Positions 8,896 to 16,591 of a stretch of DNA of 64,000 bases are shown piece by piece; positions within the stretch are counted from its first letter, which is position 1; each line of letters begins with the position of its first letter. The DNA is from Echinicola salinicaeni (lineage in GTDB: Bacteria; Bacteroidota; Bacteroidia; Cytophagales; Cyclobacteriaceae): the NCBI RefSeq assembly GCF_014280965.1, contig NZ_JACODZ010000004.1, forward strand, positions 62,001 through 126,000, given 5' to 3'. A program made the translations under genes and the position numbers. The notes beneath the pieces were generated by a model, which was given only the letters and a program-made list of their open reading frames with translations, was not told where the DNA came from and did no database searches.

Positions 8896-9592
8896 GACTT
8901 GGTTTTTATTTTAGCTTAAAGAAACAGTGTTGTCATCTGGTAATACAGTCTTTTCCGATGAAGTGTGGAATTTGTGTGATATTATGTATGGGTATTTTAT
9001 GTTTTTCACAGAGGTTTATTCAAAATAAGTGGTAAGTATTAGTTTATGGCGCTTGTCCTTTAGAAAATGAGCTAAAACTCCCGTGAAATTAAGGGATTGT
9101 TTTTTATAGTCAGAACCAGATCAAGGAAAGGAAAAACTTCAACTAAGATATTCATTGGAATTGATGTGGACAAGATACAGGGAATAGTAAGCGTTTTTTA
9201 TTTCGGAAAAACCTTCTTGGTAAAATACCATGGATTCTAAGAATTTAGCCAAAAGTAAACGTATCCTATACTAGGGGTATACTAGGACTGGGAGTATCCA
9301 TAGGGGAACCCCTGATTATTTTATTAAATTCAAAAGGGAATACCGGGGGAACAGAAAGTCTTCATTGATATTTAAGATGAATATTAATGATTGTGATTAT
9401 CTGTTTTTATACCAGTAATCTTATTTCTCACAGCCTGTCCAGATTTATCGGGAGATTCCACGGATTTCCACACATTCAATTAATCAATTTTGATAGATCT
9501 AGGTGCTTTTTGTCAGAATATCTTATTATTCAAAGGGACTGGTGTCTTAGCGAATATACATATTAGCGATTTATGAAATTATTAGTTAATAA
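8896..9592. other. 697-base non-coding stretch between divergent genes
   Basis: No open frame with family resemblance is visible on either strand. It must hold the promoter of the histidine kinase operon (left) and of the thioesterase (right). A short perfect palindrome AGGGGAACCCCT lies near 9302. Nothing else of note was seen; it may contain decayed coding sequence. Confidence 0.4.
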
Positions 9593-9595
9593 TTG

Positions 9596-10027
9596 ATGTT
9601 GAAGCATAAAAACAAACCATATGAGAATATGAGATTTCATACCAGAAAATGGATCAAGCCGGAAGACCTCAATGCCAATGACTCTTTATTCGGAGGGCGA
9701 CTATTGGCATGGATAGACGAAGAGGCTGCACTATATGCGATTATTCAGTTGGAAAACAAGCATGTCGTGACCAAATACATTTCCTCCATCAATTTTATGG
9801 CATCAGCCCGTGTGAACGATATCGTGGAAATCGGGATAGAGCCGGTCAAATTTGGGAAAACCTCGCTCACCTTGAAGTGTGAGGTAAGAAACAAGATGAC
9901 CCGACAGACCATCATCACCATCGATGAAATCATTATGGTCAACTTGGGCGAGGATGGCCAACCCAAGGCACATGGAAAGCATCAGATTGAATATGTAAAG
10001 GATAGGCTGGAAGGAAAATCTAGCTGA
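9596..10027 (+). CDS. Acyl-CoA thioesterase, hotdog fold (YciA/BACH type)
   Basis: About 143 residues forming one hotdog domain. The segment FGGRLLAWIDEEAA holds the family's catalytic Asp, placed in the long alpha helix. A YISSINFMASARV strand follows, as in acyl-CoA hydrolases of the YciA/ACOT family. It would hydrolyse acyl-CoA to free acid and CoA in the cytoplasm. The start is uncertain: TTG 9593 and ATG 9596 begin the frame, but homologues usually begin near ATG 9629, just before RFHTRKW. No ribosome-binding site distinguishes them. It is a single gene. Confidence 0.88.
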   Translation: MLKHKNKPYENMRFHTRKWIKPEDLNANDSLFGGRLLAWIDEEAALYAIIQLENKHVVTKYISSINFMASARVNDIVEIGIEPVKFGKTSLTLKCEVRNKMTRQTIITIDEIIMVNLGEDGQPKAHGKHQIEYVKDRLEGKSS

Positions 10028-10362
10028 TTTATCCATCATATAGTTTAAAATATTTTATGTGTATTCGCTTTTTAGTAAGTGACCAAATAAATATAGGTTT
10101 TGGCTTGTATTTAAGCTTACCTACTTTTTATTCAGGTATTGATGAGTTCTTTATTGTCTTCATGAATGCTGAGCATTTCCTTTGATGAAAAAGTAGGCAA
10201 ACCTCGCCTGCAGGAAGCAGGAAATCTAGGCCAGTGGAGCATTCTTCAAATTGAGCTGATTCCAGTTTCGTTTGGGATCTTTTTATTCAATTTGATTTTT
10301 CCTTTCGTCAGAATGACACAAAAAATTGACTTATGAGACAGTCTCAAATTATTGCTTAGCAC
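10028..10362. other. 335-base intergenic stretch with repeat-like fragments
   Basis: No gene is visible. It holds an imperfect palindrome TGAGACAGTCTCA near 10335 and the string TTATGAGACAGT, which recurs at about 22622. These look like remnants of a dispersed intergenic repeat. No clear terminator for the convergent genes was seen. Confidence 0.35.
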
Positions 10363-11151
10363 TTAAAATCTGATTTCTTTCCTGATCAGGTCGGCCAGTC
10401 TTTCTGCCCAAGAACTGTATATTCTGCCACTGGGGTGGAGGCCATCTTCGGCTTGGTTTTCGGGGTAGGAACCGATCTGTCGGTATTCTTGTGTAATGTC
10501 CATATAATGTACACCCTTGGAATGGCTGATTTGCTGCTTGGCGGTATTATATTCAGTGATTTCCTCTGACACTTTTTGTTGGTCGACATTTTGCTGGCTG
10601 GCAAAGCCGGTGACTCCCCAGTCAGGAATGGAGATAATAATGACCTTGGATTTGTCCCCTCCGGCAAAGGCTATGGCCTGGTCCAAAAGTTCCGTGAATT
10701 CCTCCTTGAAATTGTCCACGCTGCGTCCGCGATATTGGTTGTTCACCCCGATCAGCAGGGTAACCAAATCATAGGTATTCCCTTCGATATTGGCCGAATT
10801 GATGCCGTTTTGCAGTTCGTCGGTGGTCCAGCCAGTGGTGGCGATGATCTTTGGGCTGGCAAAGTCATATTCATATTCCTTTAAAATGGAGACCAGTTGA
10901 TGGGGGTAATTCTCATTGGGCTTGACGCCCTCACCAATGGTATAGGAGTCTCCCAGGGCAAGGTAGCTGAGTTTTTTATTATTCATATCGGGGTCGTTCT
11001 TATTTGAATTGGGTTGCATGTGTTGGTTTGAAGTACAGGAAAATAGAAGGGATGCCAATAGGAATGACCAAAGAAAATGACTTCTATTAGTTTCACTGGT
11101 GAATGCTGAATTTATTGGTGTTAGCACAATATTAATATTAAAACAATTCAT
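10363..11151 (-). CDS. SGNH/GDSL-family hydrolase, putative lipoprotein
   Basis: About 262 residues from ATG 11151. A hydrophobic stretch ends LLFSC, which could be a lipobox, though the leader before it is unusually long. The SGNH blocks are clear: LALGDSYTIGEG (block I with the nucleophile Ser), GVNNQYRG (block III, with Asn in the oxyanion position), and DGLHPSG near the C-terminus (block V with the catalytic Asp and His). Such enzymes are esterases or lipases acting on acyl or acetyl esters. A longer frame opens at ATG 11190, but its first codons lie inside a perfect hairpin (11156-11187), so I prefer 11151. Confidence 0.85.
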   Translation of the reverse strand: MNCFNINIVLTPINSAFTSETNRSHFLWSFLLASLLFSCTSNQHMQPNSNKNDPDMNNKKLSYLALGDSYTIGEGVKPNENYPHQLVSILKEYEYDFASPKIIATTGWTTDELQNGINSANIEGNTYDLVTLLIGVNNQYRGRSVDNFKEEFTELLDQAIAFAGGDKSKVIIISIPDWGVTGFASQQNVDQQKVSEEITEYNTAKQQISHSKGVHYMDITQEYRQIGSYPENQAEDGLHPSGRIYSSWAERLADLIRKEIRF

Positions 11152-11155
11152 ATTT

Positions 11156-11187
11156 GTTACTTTTTTGCTGCAGGTCAAAAAAGTAAC
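11156..11187. repeat. Perfect inverted repeat at the start of the SGNH hydrolase gene
   Basis: GTTACTTTTTT (11156-11166) and AAAAAAGTAAC (11177-11187) form an 11-pair perfect stem around a ten-base loop. It ends four bases upstream of the preferred start codon. It may be a dispersed intergenic hairpin or may limit translation. The following 11190-11403 region has no gene that I can recognise. Confidence 0.55.
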
Positions 11188-11403
11188 CAAAAAACCCCGC
11201 CGCTATGCATCTATTGGACTAAAATTAAAGCCCGCACTCATGCAGGCAAACTCCTCCTGCATTGCCGCCAATCACCATTTTGTTCAGTAATTCGTCAAAC
11301 ATGCCTGCCTCTTTGCCTACCCACTTCTTTAATTTCTTTACGTCCAATACCTGCAAGGCGGATTAATTTAAATATTAATGAAAAGAAGGGGTTTAAAATG
11401 GTT

Positions 11404-12459
11404 CTAGGATGCAAAGACTTTTTCTTTTAGCTCAAAGGTGCCTGCATCGGCATCCATGCTGACCTTTGCTCCAATGGGTACAATAAACTGCTTGCTAACA
11501 TGGCCGATCATTGCCCCTCTATAGGCAGGGATTTTAAGTGGCTGGATATAGTCCTGTAGGATTTGCCAGATGGTCAGCGATCCAAAGCCTCCGGAAGGAT
11601 CGCAATCGGAGCATTGGCCGAAGATAAATCCCTTGATTTCATCCAAAGCCCCCATCAGCATCAGTGTGCTCATCATCCTGTCAATGCGGTAAGGATCTTC
11701 TCCCACATCCTCCAAGAAGAGGATTTTGTCCTTGAAATCGGGAAGGTAAGGCGAACCTGCCAAGGCCGTTAAGACGGTTAGGTTACCGCCAACAATAATT
11801 CCTTCTGCGGTACCTGGATGGATGGTCTGTATCCTATTCTTTTTGACGATCAGGTCATCTCCCTTTTCCTGCTCATTTTCAAACTTCACCAGTTTTTGCT
11901 CAAAGAACATTTGCTCAAATTGATTCACATTGAAGCTGTTCCAACTGCCCGTGGCATTGGGGCCGTGGAAGGTAATCAGGCCAGTTTGTGCATAGATGGC
12001 ATTGTGAAGGGCCGTGATATCACTGTAGCCCAAGATAGGTTTTGGATTTTTTCTGATCATCTTATAATCCAAAAGTGGTAGGATGCGGGCTGCTCCCGAA
12101 CCACCTCTGATACAAATGATGCCCTTTACATCTTTGTTTTTGAACATGGCGTTTATATCGCCTGCTCTTTCCTCATCCGTTCCGGCCAAATGCCCTCTTC
12201 GGCTGCTTAAATGTTCTCCCCTGAGCACTTTGAAGCCCAAGGCTTCCAGGGTCTCTTGGGCAAACTGGAATAAGATCTCATCATTGCTGGCTGAGGAAGG
12301 ACTCACCAAACCTACCAAGTCACCCTTTTGTAGGGGCTCGGGAAGCACGGTTTTTTTATCCTCTTCAGATTGGGCTGCAATTATATCGTTTTTGAAAGCC
12401 ATCATGGGGGAGAGGCCTGCTCCCAATCCCAGGGCTTTGATAAATGTTCTTTTATTCAT
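11404..12459 (-). CDS. LD-carboxypeptidase, peptidase S66 family
   Basis: 351 residues with a short export signal (NKRTFIKALGLG; Tat-like but without the twin arginine). The S66 fold is marked by GLVSPSS near the N-terminus and ICIRGGSGAARIL. The nucleophile Ser is in GYSDITALH, a Glu in FLEDVGEDPYRIDRM and a His in GAMIGHVSKQ. In this family these form the Ser-Glu-His triad. S66 enzymes remove the terminal D-Ala from muropeptide tetrapeptides or inactivate microcin C. An exported copy next to a PBP4-type gene favours a peptidoglycan role. It is separated from dacB by a repeat-containing gap of 375 bases. Confidence 0.9.
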   Translation of the reverse strand: MNKRTFIKALGLGAGLSPMMAFKNDIIAAQSEEDKKTVLPEPLQKGDLVGLVSPSSASNDEILFQFAQETLEALGFKVLRGEHLSSRRGHLAGTDEERAGDINAMFKNKDVKGIICIRGGSGAARILPLLDYKMIRKNPKPILGYSDITALHNAIYAQTGLITFHGPNATGSWNSFNVNQFEQMFFEQKLVKFENEQEKGDDLIVKKNRIQTIHPGTAEGIIVGGNLTVLTALAGSPYLPDFKDKILFLEDVGEDPYRIDRMMSTLMLMGALDEIKGFIFGQCSDCDPSGGFGSLTIWQILQDYIQPLKIPAYRGAMIGHVSKQFIVPIGAKVSMDADAGTFELKEKVFAS

Positions 12460-12597
12460 CTAGGTGGTTTTTGAAAGGATCCAAAACGTTAAATATACAA
12501 TCATTAAGGATTTAAGAAAATGAAGCGGAATAATTAATGTCCATTTATCACTTCATGATGACTTATCAAGTACTGTGTTTAAATGAAAAAGTAAAAA

Positions 12598-12690
12598 TTA
12601 ACCATTAAGGAATTAAGGTGCATTAAGAGTTGGGTTTGGACTTTGGGTAAGGGATGCTTCATGATCTTCGTCTCTTTATGTCTTCCTGGT
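12598..12690. repeat. 93-base direct repeat, copy 1
   Basis: Begins with an ACCATTAAGGAATTAAGGTG string and ends TCTTCCTGGT. Copy 2 at 12702-12794 is nearly identical, with a few substitutions and one single-base indel. The pair lies in the 375-base gap between the S66 peptidase and dacB genes, otherwise empty. Confidence 0.8.
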
Positions 12691-12701
12691 TTCTGTATTT
12701 T

Positions 12702-12794
12702 TTAACCATTAAGGAATTAAGGTGCATTAAGAGTTGGGTTTGGGCTTTGGGTAGGGATGCTTCATGATCTTTGTTTTCTTTTTGTCTTCATGGT
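12702..12794. repeat. 93-base direct repeat, copy 2
   Basis: Second copy of the element at 12598-12690, separated from it by 11 bases. The tandem arrangement and the ATTAAGGAATTAAG core suggest a dispersed intergenic repeat family. Confidence 0.8.
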
Positions 12795-12834
12795 AATATC
12801 ATTACATAACGGGCAATAATTCGCTGTTTTTTAG

Positions 12835-14130
12835 TTAAAAATTATCCCGGATATATAACATGACCTTCTCCATTTCCCTGATCACTTCTTTGGCTTTATA
12901 GGGGTAATTATTGTTCATAAAGGCAAAGGCATAAAGCTTATTGCTACTGGTTTTGATATACCCGGCCAAACTGTGGTTATTGCTCATTGTACCTGTTTTG
13001 GCAAAGATATAGGGGCTTGGTGCTCGGTAGTGATTTTTTAGAGTGCCCGCTTTTCCACCTTGGGGTAATAAACGAAACAAGGTGCTGTCTGGAAGGATTT
13101 GGTAGATTCTTTCTGTCAAGGAAACCAAAGTCCGGGGCGAAATCAAGTTGTGCCTGGATAAACCGGAACCATCTACCCACTGTGGTTCATCAGGGAGGTC
13201 AAAAAGGAAGGTATGTTTAATGCTGTCAATGGCTGCGCCACTGTTAAGTTCATGCAAGATTTCATCAGAAACCATTAATAATAACTGCTCAGCCAAGAAG
13301 TTGTCACTTTCCCAAAGCATTTCCCTATAAATGCTGTCCAAGGGGATGCCTTTCAAAATATAGTGTTCTTCTGGAAGTGGTTCTTTGCTTGGGATAACCT
13401 CTTTGTCAAGGAATTGGCTTGCCAATAAAGCAAAAGTTTCCGTGGAAGTCATAAAGGGGACTTTGGATTCCAGTTTGGAATAGGTATTGGGATTATAGTA
13501 GAAGTTATTGCTGTGGAAGTCCCTTTCTACATCTTTGATTTCCTTTTGTGTGATATTGATATTACTGGCAAAATACTGGGGCTGGATATTTGGCCTGCGG
13601 TTTTGGTTCTTTACGGTGATCAGATTCCCGTAAATGGGCAGCGGGGACCTTTCAGCTGAGTAGGAATAATAATAATCATCCCATTGCCAGCCATAGCCAA
13701 AAGCGGTGTCTTTCCAGTTTTGGTCCGAAAAATAGACCTTGTCATAGGGTTCAAAGAATGCTTTCATTTGCAAATCGGGCAAATGCGGATATTCCCAGGA
13801 AGGATCTCCTGTGCCCCATATAATAATGTCATTGCCCTTGGTTTGGTAGCGGAGCCTTTTGGTGCTATCCCCCAAGGTCATTAGGGCTGCATAAAAGGTG
13901 AAGAGTTTGGTGGTGGAGGCAGGGATAAAGCTCAGCTGGCTATTCTTTTCAAATATTACTTTCTTTTCATCTAAGTCATAAAGCATAAAGCCAGTTTGGT
14001 GCTTGGCAAAGAAGGAGTTTTCGCCAAGCCTTTGCTCCAATCCCTTGATGTCTTTTTTGGCATGCTGGGCAAAAATAAATGGTGAGCCAATAAGAAGACT
14101 GAAAAATAGAAGGAGATGTTTCTTTAGCAT
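12835..14130 (-). CDS. dacB: D-alanyl-D-alanine carboxypeptidase/endopeptidase (PBP4, S13 family)
   Basis: 431 residues with a signal peptide ending near FAQH (residue 22), so periplasmic. The three penicillin-binding motifs are present in order: SxxK as STTK in FIPASTTKLF (about residue 71), SxN as SDN in LWESDNFLAEQL, and KTG in FAKTGTMSNNHS. The long insertion between the first two motifs matches the S13 family. The enzyme cleaves the terminal D-Ala and D-Ala-meso-DAP cross-links in peptidoglycan. The S66 LD-carboxypeptidase on the same strand is downstream, so the two may act on the same muropeptides. It lies 41 bases downstream of the DUF423 gene and probably in one transcript with yggS and DUF423. 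Confidence 0.93.
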   Translation of the reverse strand: MLKKHLLLFFSLLIGSPFIFAQHAKKDIKGLEQRLGENSFFAKHQTGFMLYDLDEKKVIFEKNSQLSFIPASTTKLFTFYAALMTLGDSTKRLRYQTKGNDIIIWGTGDPSWEYPHLPDLQMKAFFEPYDKVYFSDQNWKDTAFGYGWQWDDYYYSYSAERSPLPIYGNLITVKNQNRRPNIQPQYFASNINITQKEIKDVERDFHSNNFYYNPNTYSKLESKVPFMTSTETFALLASQFLDKEVIPSKEPLPEEHYILKGIPLDSIYREMLWESDNFLAEQLLLMVSDEILHELNSGAAIDSIKHTFLFDLPDEPQWVDGSGLSRHNLISPRTLVSLTERIYQILPDSTLFRLLPQGGKAGTLKNHYRAPSPYIFAKTGTMSNNHSLAGYIKTSSNKLYAFAFMNNNYPYKAKEVIREMEKVMLYIRDNF

Positions 14131-14171
14131 ATTATCTGAAAATAAGTGGTAAAAATCATTAATCGGATTGC

Positions 14172-14558
14172 TTAATTGTTTGGATTTGGCTTAATACCCA
14201 GAAAAATTAGGATCCAGCCAAGGATAAAGGCCAAGCCTCCCAGTGGGGTGATGGCGCCCAGCCAGTTGGTTCCAGTGGTGGAAAGAATATAAAGTGATCC
14301 AGAGAAAATAAGTATACCTGCCAAAAAGGAATAGACCGCGTTTTTCAGGGCTTTGCTATGGGGGAACTGAACCTGCAATATGCCTACCAAAAAGATGGCC
14401 AAGGTATGGTAGAACTGATATTTTACGGCAGTTTCAAAGGTGTCCACCCGGCCATATTTTTCCAGGATGGGTTCCAGTCCATGGGCCCCGAATGCACCAA
14501 TGGCCACTGTTAAGGCTCCCAATGCAACGGCAAGTTTGATCGTATTGGTATAGTTCAT
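14172..14558 (-). CDS. DUF423 family small membrane protein
   Basis: 128 residues with four predicted membrane helices. The N-terminal AVALGALTVAIGAFGAHGL motif is the hallmark of DUF423 (YgdD/YwdK-like). Function unknown in the family. It starts three bases after the stop of the yggS-type gene, so the two are almost certainly cotranscribed. Confidence 0.88.
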   Translation of the reverse strand: MNYTNTIKLAVALGALTVAIGAFGAHGLEPILEKYGRVDTFETAVKYQFYHTLAIFLVGILQVQFPHSKALKNAVYSFLAGILIFSGSLYILSTTGTNWLGAITPLGGLAFILGWILIFLGIKPNPNN

Positions 14559-14561
14559 GTT

Positions 14562-15236
14562 TTATAGATAATTTCTTTTTCCAAAAATGGCACTGCCCAC
14601 CCTTACCATGGTACTACCTTCTTCTTGGGCTATCAGGAAGTCTCCGCTCATGCCCATGGAGAGCTCTTTTAAGGCAAAATTGTTAGGTAGGTTTTTGGTG
14701 TTAAGTTGATCTAAAAATCCTTTTAACCAGGCAAATTCACTCCTGACCTGATTTTCATCATCGGTATTGGTGGCCATGCCCATCAGGCCGATAATCCTTA
14801 CATTTTCCAATTCCTCAAAAGCTCCTTCTTCTAGTAATTCCAAAATCTCTTCTTCGTTGAAGCCAAATTTGGTCTCCTCTTTGGCAATGTGGACTTGTAA
14901 TAAACAAGGAATGGTTCTTTCTGCTTTTTTTGCCTGCTTATTGATTTCCTTGAGTAATTTAAAAGTATCCACTCCATGGATCAGGTGGATAAATGGGGCA
15001 ATATACTTGACCTTGTTCCTTTGCAGGTGGCCAATCATATGCCATTGGATATCATCGGGCAACTGGGGATGTTTGTCCACTAGTTCCTGCACCTTATTTT
15101 CACCGAAATCCCTGATGCCCGCATCATAAGCTTCCTGAATGTCAGATACAGGCTTGGTCTTACTTACGGCAACCAAAAGGCAGTCACTTTTTTTGAATTG
15201 GCTTTTTAAATCGGATAGGTTTTCTTTTATGCTCAT
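14562..15236 (-). CDS. YggS-family PLP-binding homeostasis protein (PLPBP)
   Basis: 224 residues, the normal length for the family. Lys26 in VAVSKTKP is the PLP-binding lysine. DFGENKVQE, WHMIGHLQRNKVK and LSMGMSGDF are conserved family blocks. The protein is a single-domain alanine-racemase-like barrel without known enzymatic activity; it buffers pyridoxal phosphate and affects amino-acid homeostasis. It is first in a tight operon with the DUF423 gene and, 41 bases further, dacB. Confidence 0.95.
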   Translation of the reverse strand: MSIKENLSDLKSQFKKSDCLLVAVSKTKPVSDIQEAYDAGIRDFGENKVQELVDKHPQLPDDIQWHMIGHLQRNKVKYIAPFIHLIHGVDTFKLLKEINKQAKKAERTIPCLLQVHIAKEETKFGFNEEEILELLEEGAFEELENVRIIGLMGMATNTDDENQVRSEFAWLKGFLDQLNTKNLPNNFALKELSMGMSGDFLIAQEEGSTMVRVGSAIFGKRNYL

Positions 15237-15368
15237 TCCTTGGTTTTTTCTTATTCAAAGATAAGTGGGGGAATTACTTTGGGCAAATATTATTACACCA
15301 ACAAGCTAATAAAAGCTTAAGCAGAGATTATGCTTTTGATATCCACCTGTGCGGGGACTTGAAGGTAC

Positions 15369-15617
15369 TTGATTACTGATGTGGTCAAATATATTCTCTT
15401 GGTCGAAAGTAGGGTTACTATTTCAGAAAGAACTAAGCACTTTATAGAGCTGATCGAAAAAAAGAAAACGGGAAGGCCTGGAGAACTCGCTAGAAAATTG
15501 GGAGTCAAGGAAAGGTCGGTATATCGAATATTGGATGATCTGAAGTTATCTATAGAAAAGGATATCCAGTATTGTAAGGAGAATAAAAGTTATGTTTTTC
15601 TTGAAAAAAATGAATGA
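15369..15617 (+). CDS. Small HTH protein, copy 1 of a duplicated regulator module
   Basis: Up to 82 residues from TTG 15369; the start is uncertain. Homology to copy 2 (18807-19019) begins at ERTK, and the remaining 65 residues are nearly identical. The core ELARKLGVKERSVYRIL is a helix-turn-helix of the HTH_11/DeoR N-terminal type, followed by the ending YVFLEKN. With no effector domain it may be a minimal DNA-binding regulator. It opens the peptide-export island. The DNA from 15426 to 15647 is duplicated at 18828-19049, including a hairpin straight after the stop codon. Confidence 0.7.
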   Translation: MITDVVKYILLVESRVTISERTKHFIELIEKKKTGRPGELARKLGVKERSVYRILDDLKLSIEKDIQYCKENKSYVFLEKNE

Positions 15618-15647
15618 CTGACAGGAAATGTCAGTGGATCAGGGATA
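15426..15647 (+). repeat. 222-base direct repeat, copy 1 (HTH gene plus post-stop hairpin)
   Basis: Aligns without gaps to 18828-19049. Similarity rises towards the 3' end, where the last 60 bases are almost identical. It includes ACTGACA-GGAAA-TGTCAGT (15617-15635), a seven-pair hairpin that begins at the last base of the stop codon. Confidence 0.8.
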
Positions 15648-15669
15648 GGTTGGTAGTATCTATACATTT

Positions 15670-15833
15670 ATGTTTTACGTTAAATTTTATAAATTGCGTA
15701 AGGTTGATCTCGGAGTTATTGACTATTTAGGGATGTCTGCGGGAGCAGGTTTGTTTTTATTTTAGTAGCTTTTTCTCCGGTAGGTACAGCTTTAGCCATT
15801 GAAGGGATTTTTCGAATTTGGCGCTTCTTTTAG
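15670..15833 (+). pseudogene. Possible decayed small hydrophobic peptide gene after HTH copy 1
   Basis: ATG 15670 opens a 31-codon frame rich in Gly/Ala/Leu near its end (MSAGAGLFLF) that stops at 15765. Shifting frame continues with VAFSPVGTALAIEG to TAG 15831-15833. The position after HTH copy 1 corresponds to that of the intact double-glycine peptide after HTH copy 2. The glycine-rich hydrophobic character is similar but no GG leader is readable. Offered as a weak hypothesis. Confidence 0.2.
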
Positions 15834-16269
15834 CTGTTTTTTTAGTTGTTACAAATGAAAAGCCATAAACATTAAAACAAATAGTATTACCGATCATAAG
15901 AAAATAAAGATACTTATCCTGGCTTCGGTTGTGATTGGCTGATGCCTCGGAGTGATGATTAATGGTTACCTTGATTCTCCAAAAAGATTATTGAGCATTT
16001 CTATGTATTGCGGTAAGCATGATATTGTTTGTTTTCGGTCATATTGTGACAAATAAATCATCCTAAGAGAAACATATTTAGAATAGGTGATTTTTGGATT
16101 AGTATATAGTTGATTGTATAAATATTTAAGATACAGTGATAAGCATGGTAGGAGAAGGAATATGCCTTTCCTGTTTTTTTAATGGATTGCGCAGATTGGT
16201 GATGAATGTCCCCGAGATGTTGATTTTGTAAATTGAAATGGCTCTGAGCTGTATATAACCAGAAGTTCT
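15834..16269. other. 436-base stretch with no intact gene
   Basis: Plus-strand translation near 15905-16050 gives a piece starting KILILASVVIG, interrupted by TGA, that faintly resembles the small membrane protein encoded just downstream (16270-16455). It may be a decayed paralogue. Nothing else is recognisable. Confidence 0.25.
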
Positions 16270-16455
16270 ATGGACAAGGAACAAATTATTCGGATAACCA
16301 TTTTGGTGGTGGCCTTGCTGCTCATAGGTTTGGGATGGTGTGGTTATTTTTTGGGTAAAGTAAGTCTCACTATAGTGGTATTGACCTCTGTAGGGATGGT
16401 GTTTTCATCTATAGGTATGATTCAAAGTGTTATCAGAGAAGGAGATTCAGATTAG
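16270..16455 (+). CDS. Small two-helix membrane protein in the peptide island
   Basis: 61 residues: a charged N-terminus (MDKEQ), a membrane helix of about residues 8-30 and a second of about 33-53, ending in an acidic tail (REGDSD). I recognise no family. It starts at ATG 16270 and sits 136 bases before the C39 exporter gene in the same orientation. Small two-helix proteins beside bacteriocin exporters are often immunity proteins, so that role is possible here, but nothing in the sequence proves it. Confidence 0.5.
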   Translation: MDKEQIIRITILVVALLLIGLGWCGYFLGKVSLTIVVLTSVGMVFSSIGMIQSVIREGDSD

Positions 16456-16591
16456 TCTAGGAGAGGATATTGTGCTCTTGAGGAGCTGCATTGCACTGAT
16501 CAATACGATATGAGATTGACTTTCAGATGAAATAGCGGGGTGCTTTAATTACTGATCTTTTTTAACAAATAATTAGGTGAATTTTTTAACC

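Noticed and set aside
9296-9320. AGGGGAACCCCT palindrome as a terminator
   Set aside because: The stem has a two-base centre and no T tract, and no gene ends nearby.
15694-15765. Intact second GG-leader peptide gene after HTH copy 1
   Set aside because: No double-glycine motif is readable and the frame breaks after 31 codons; it was kept only as a low-confidence remnant.
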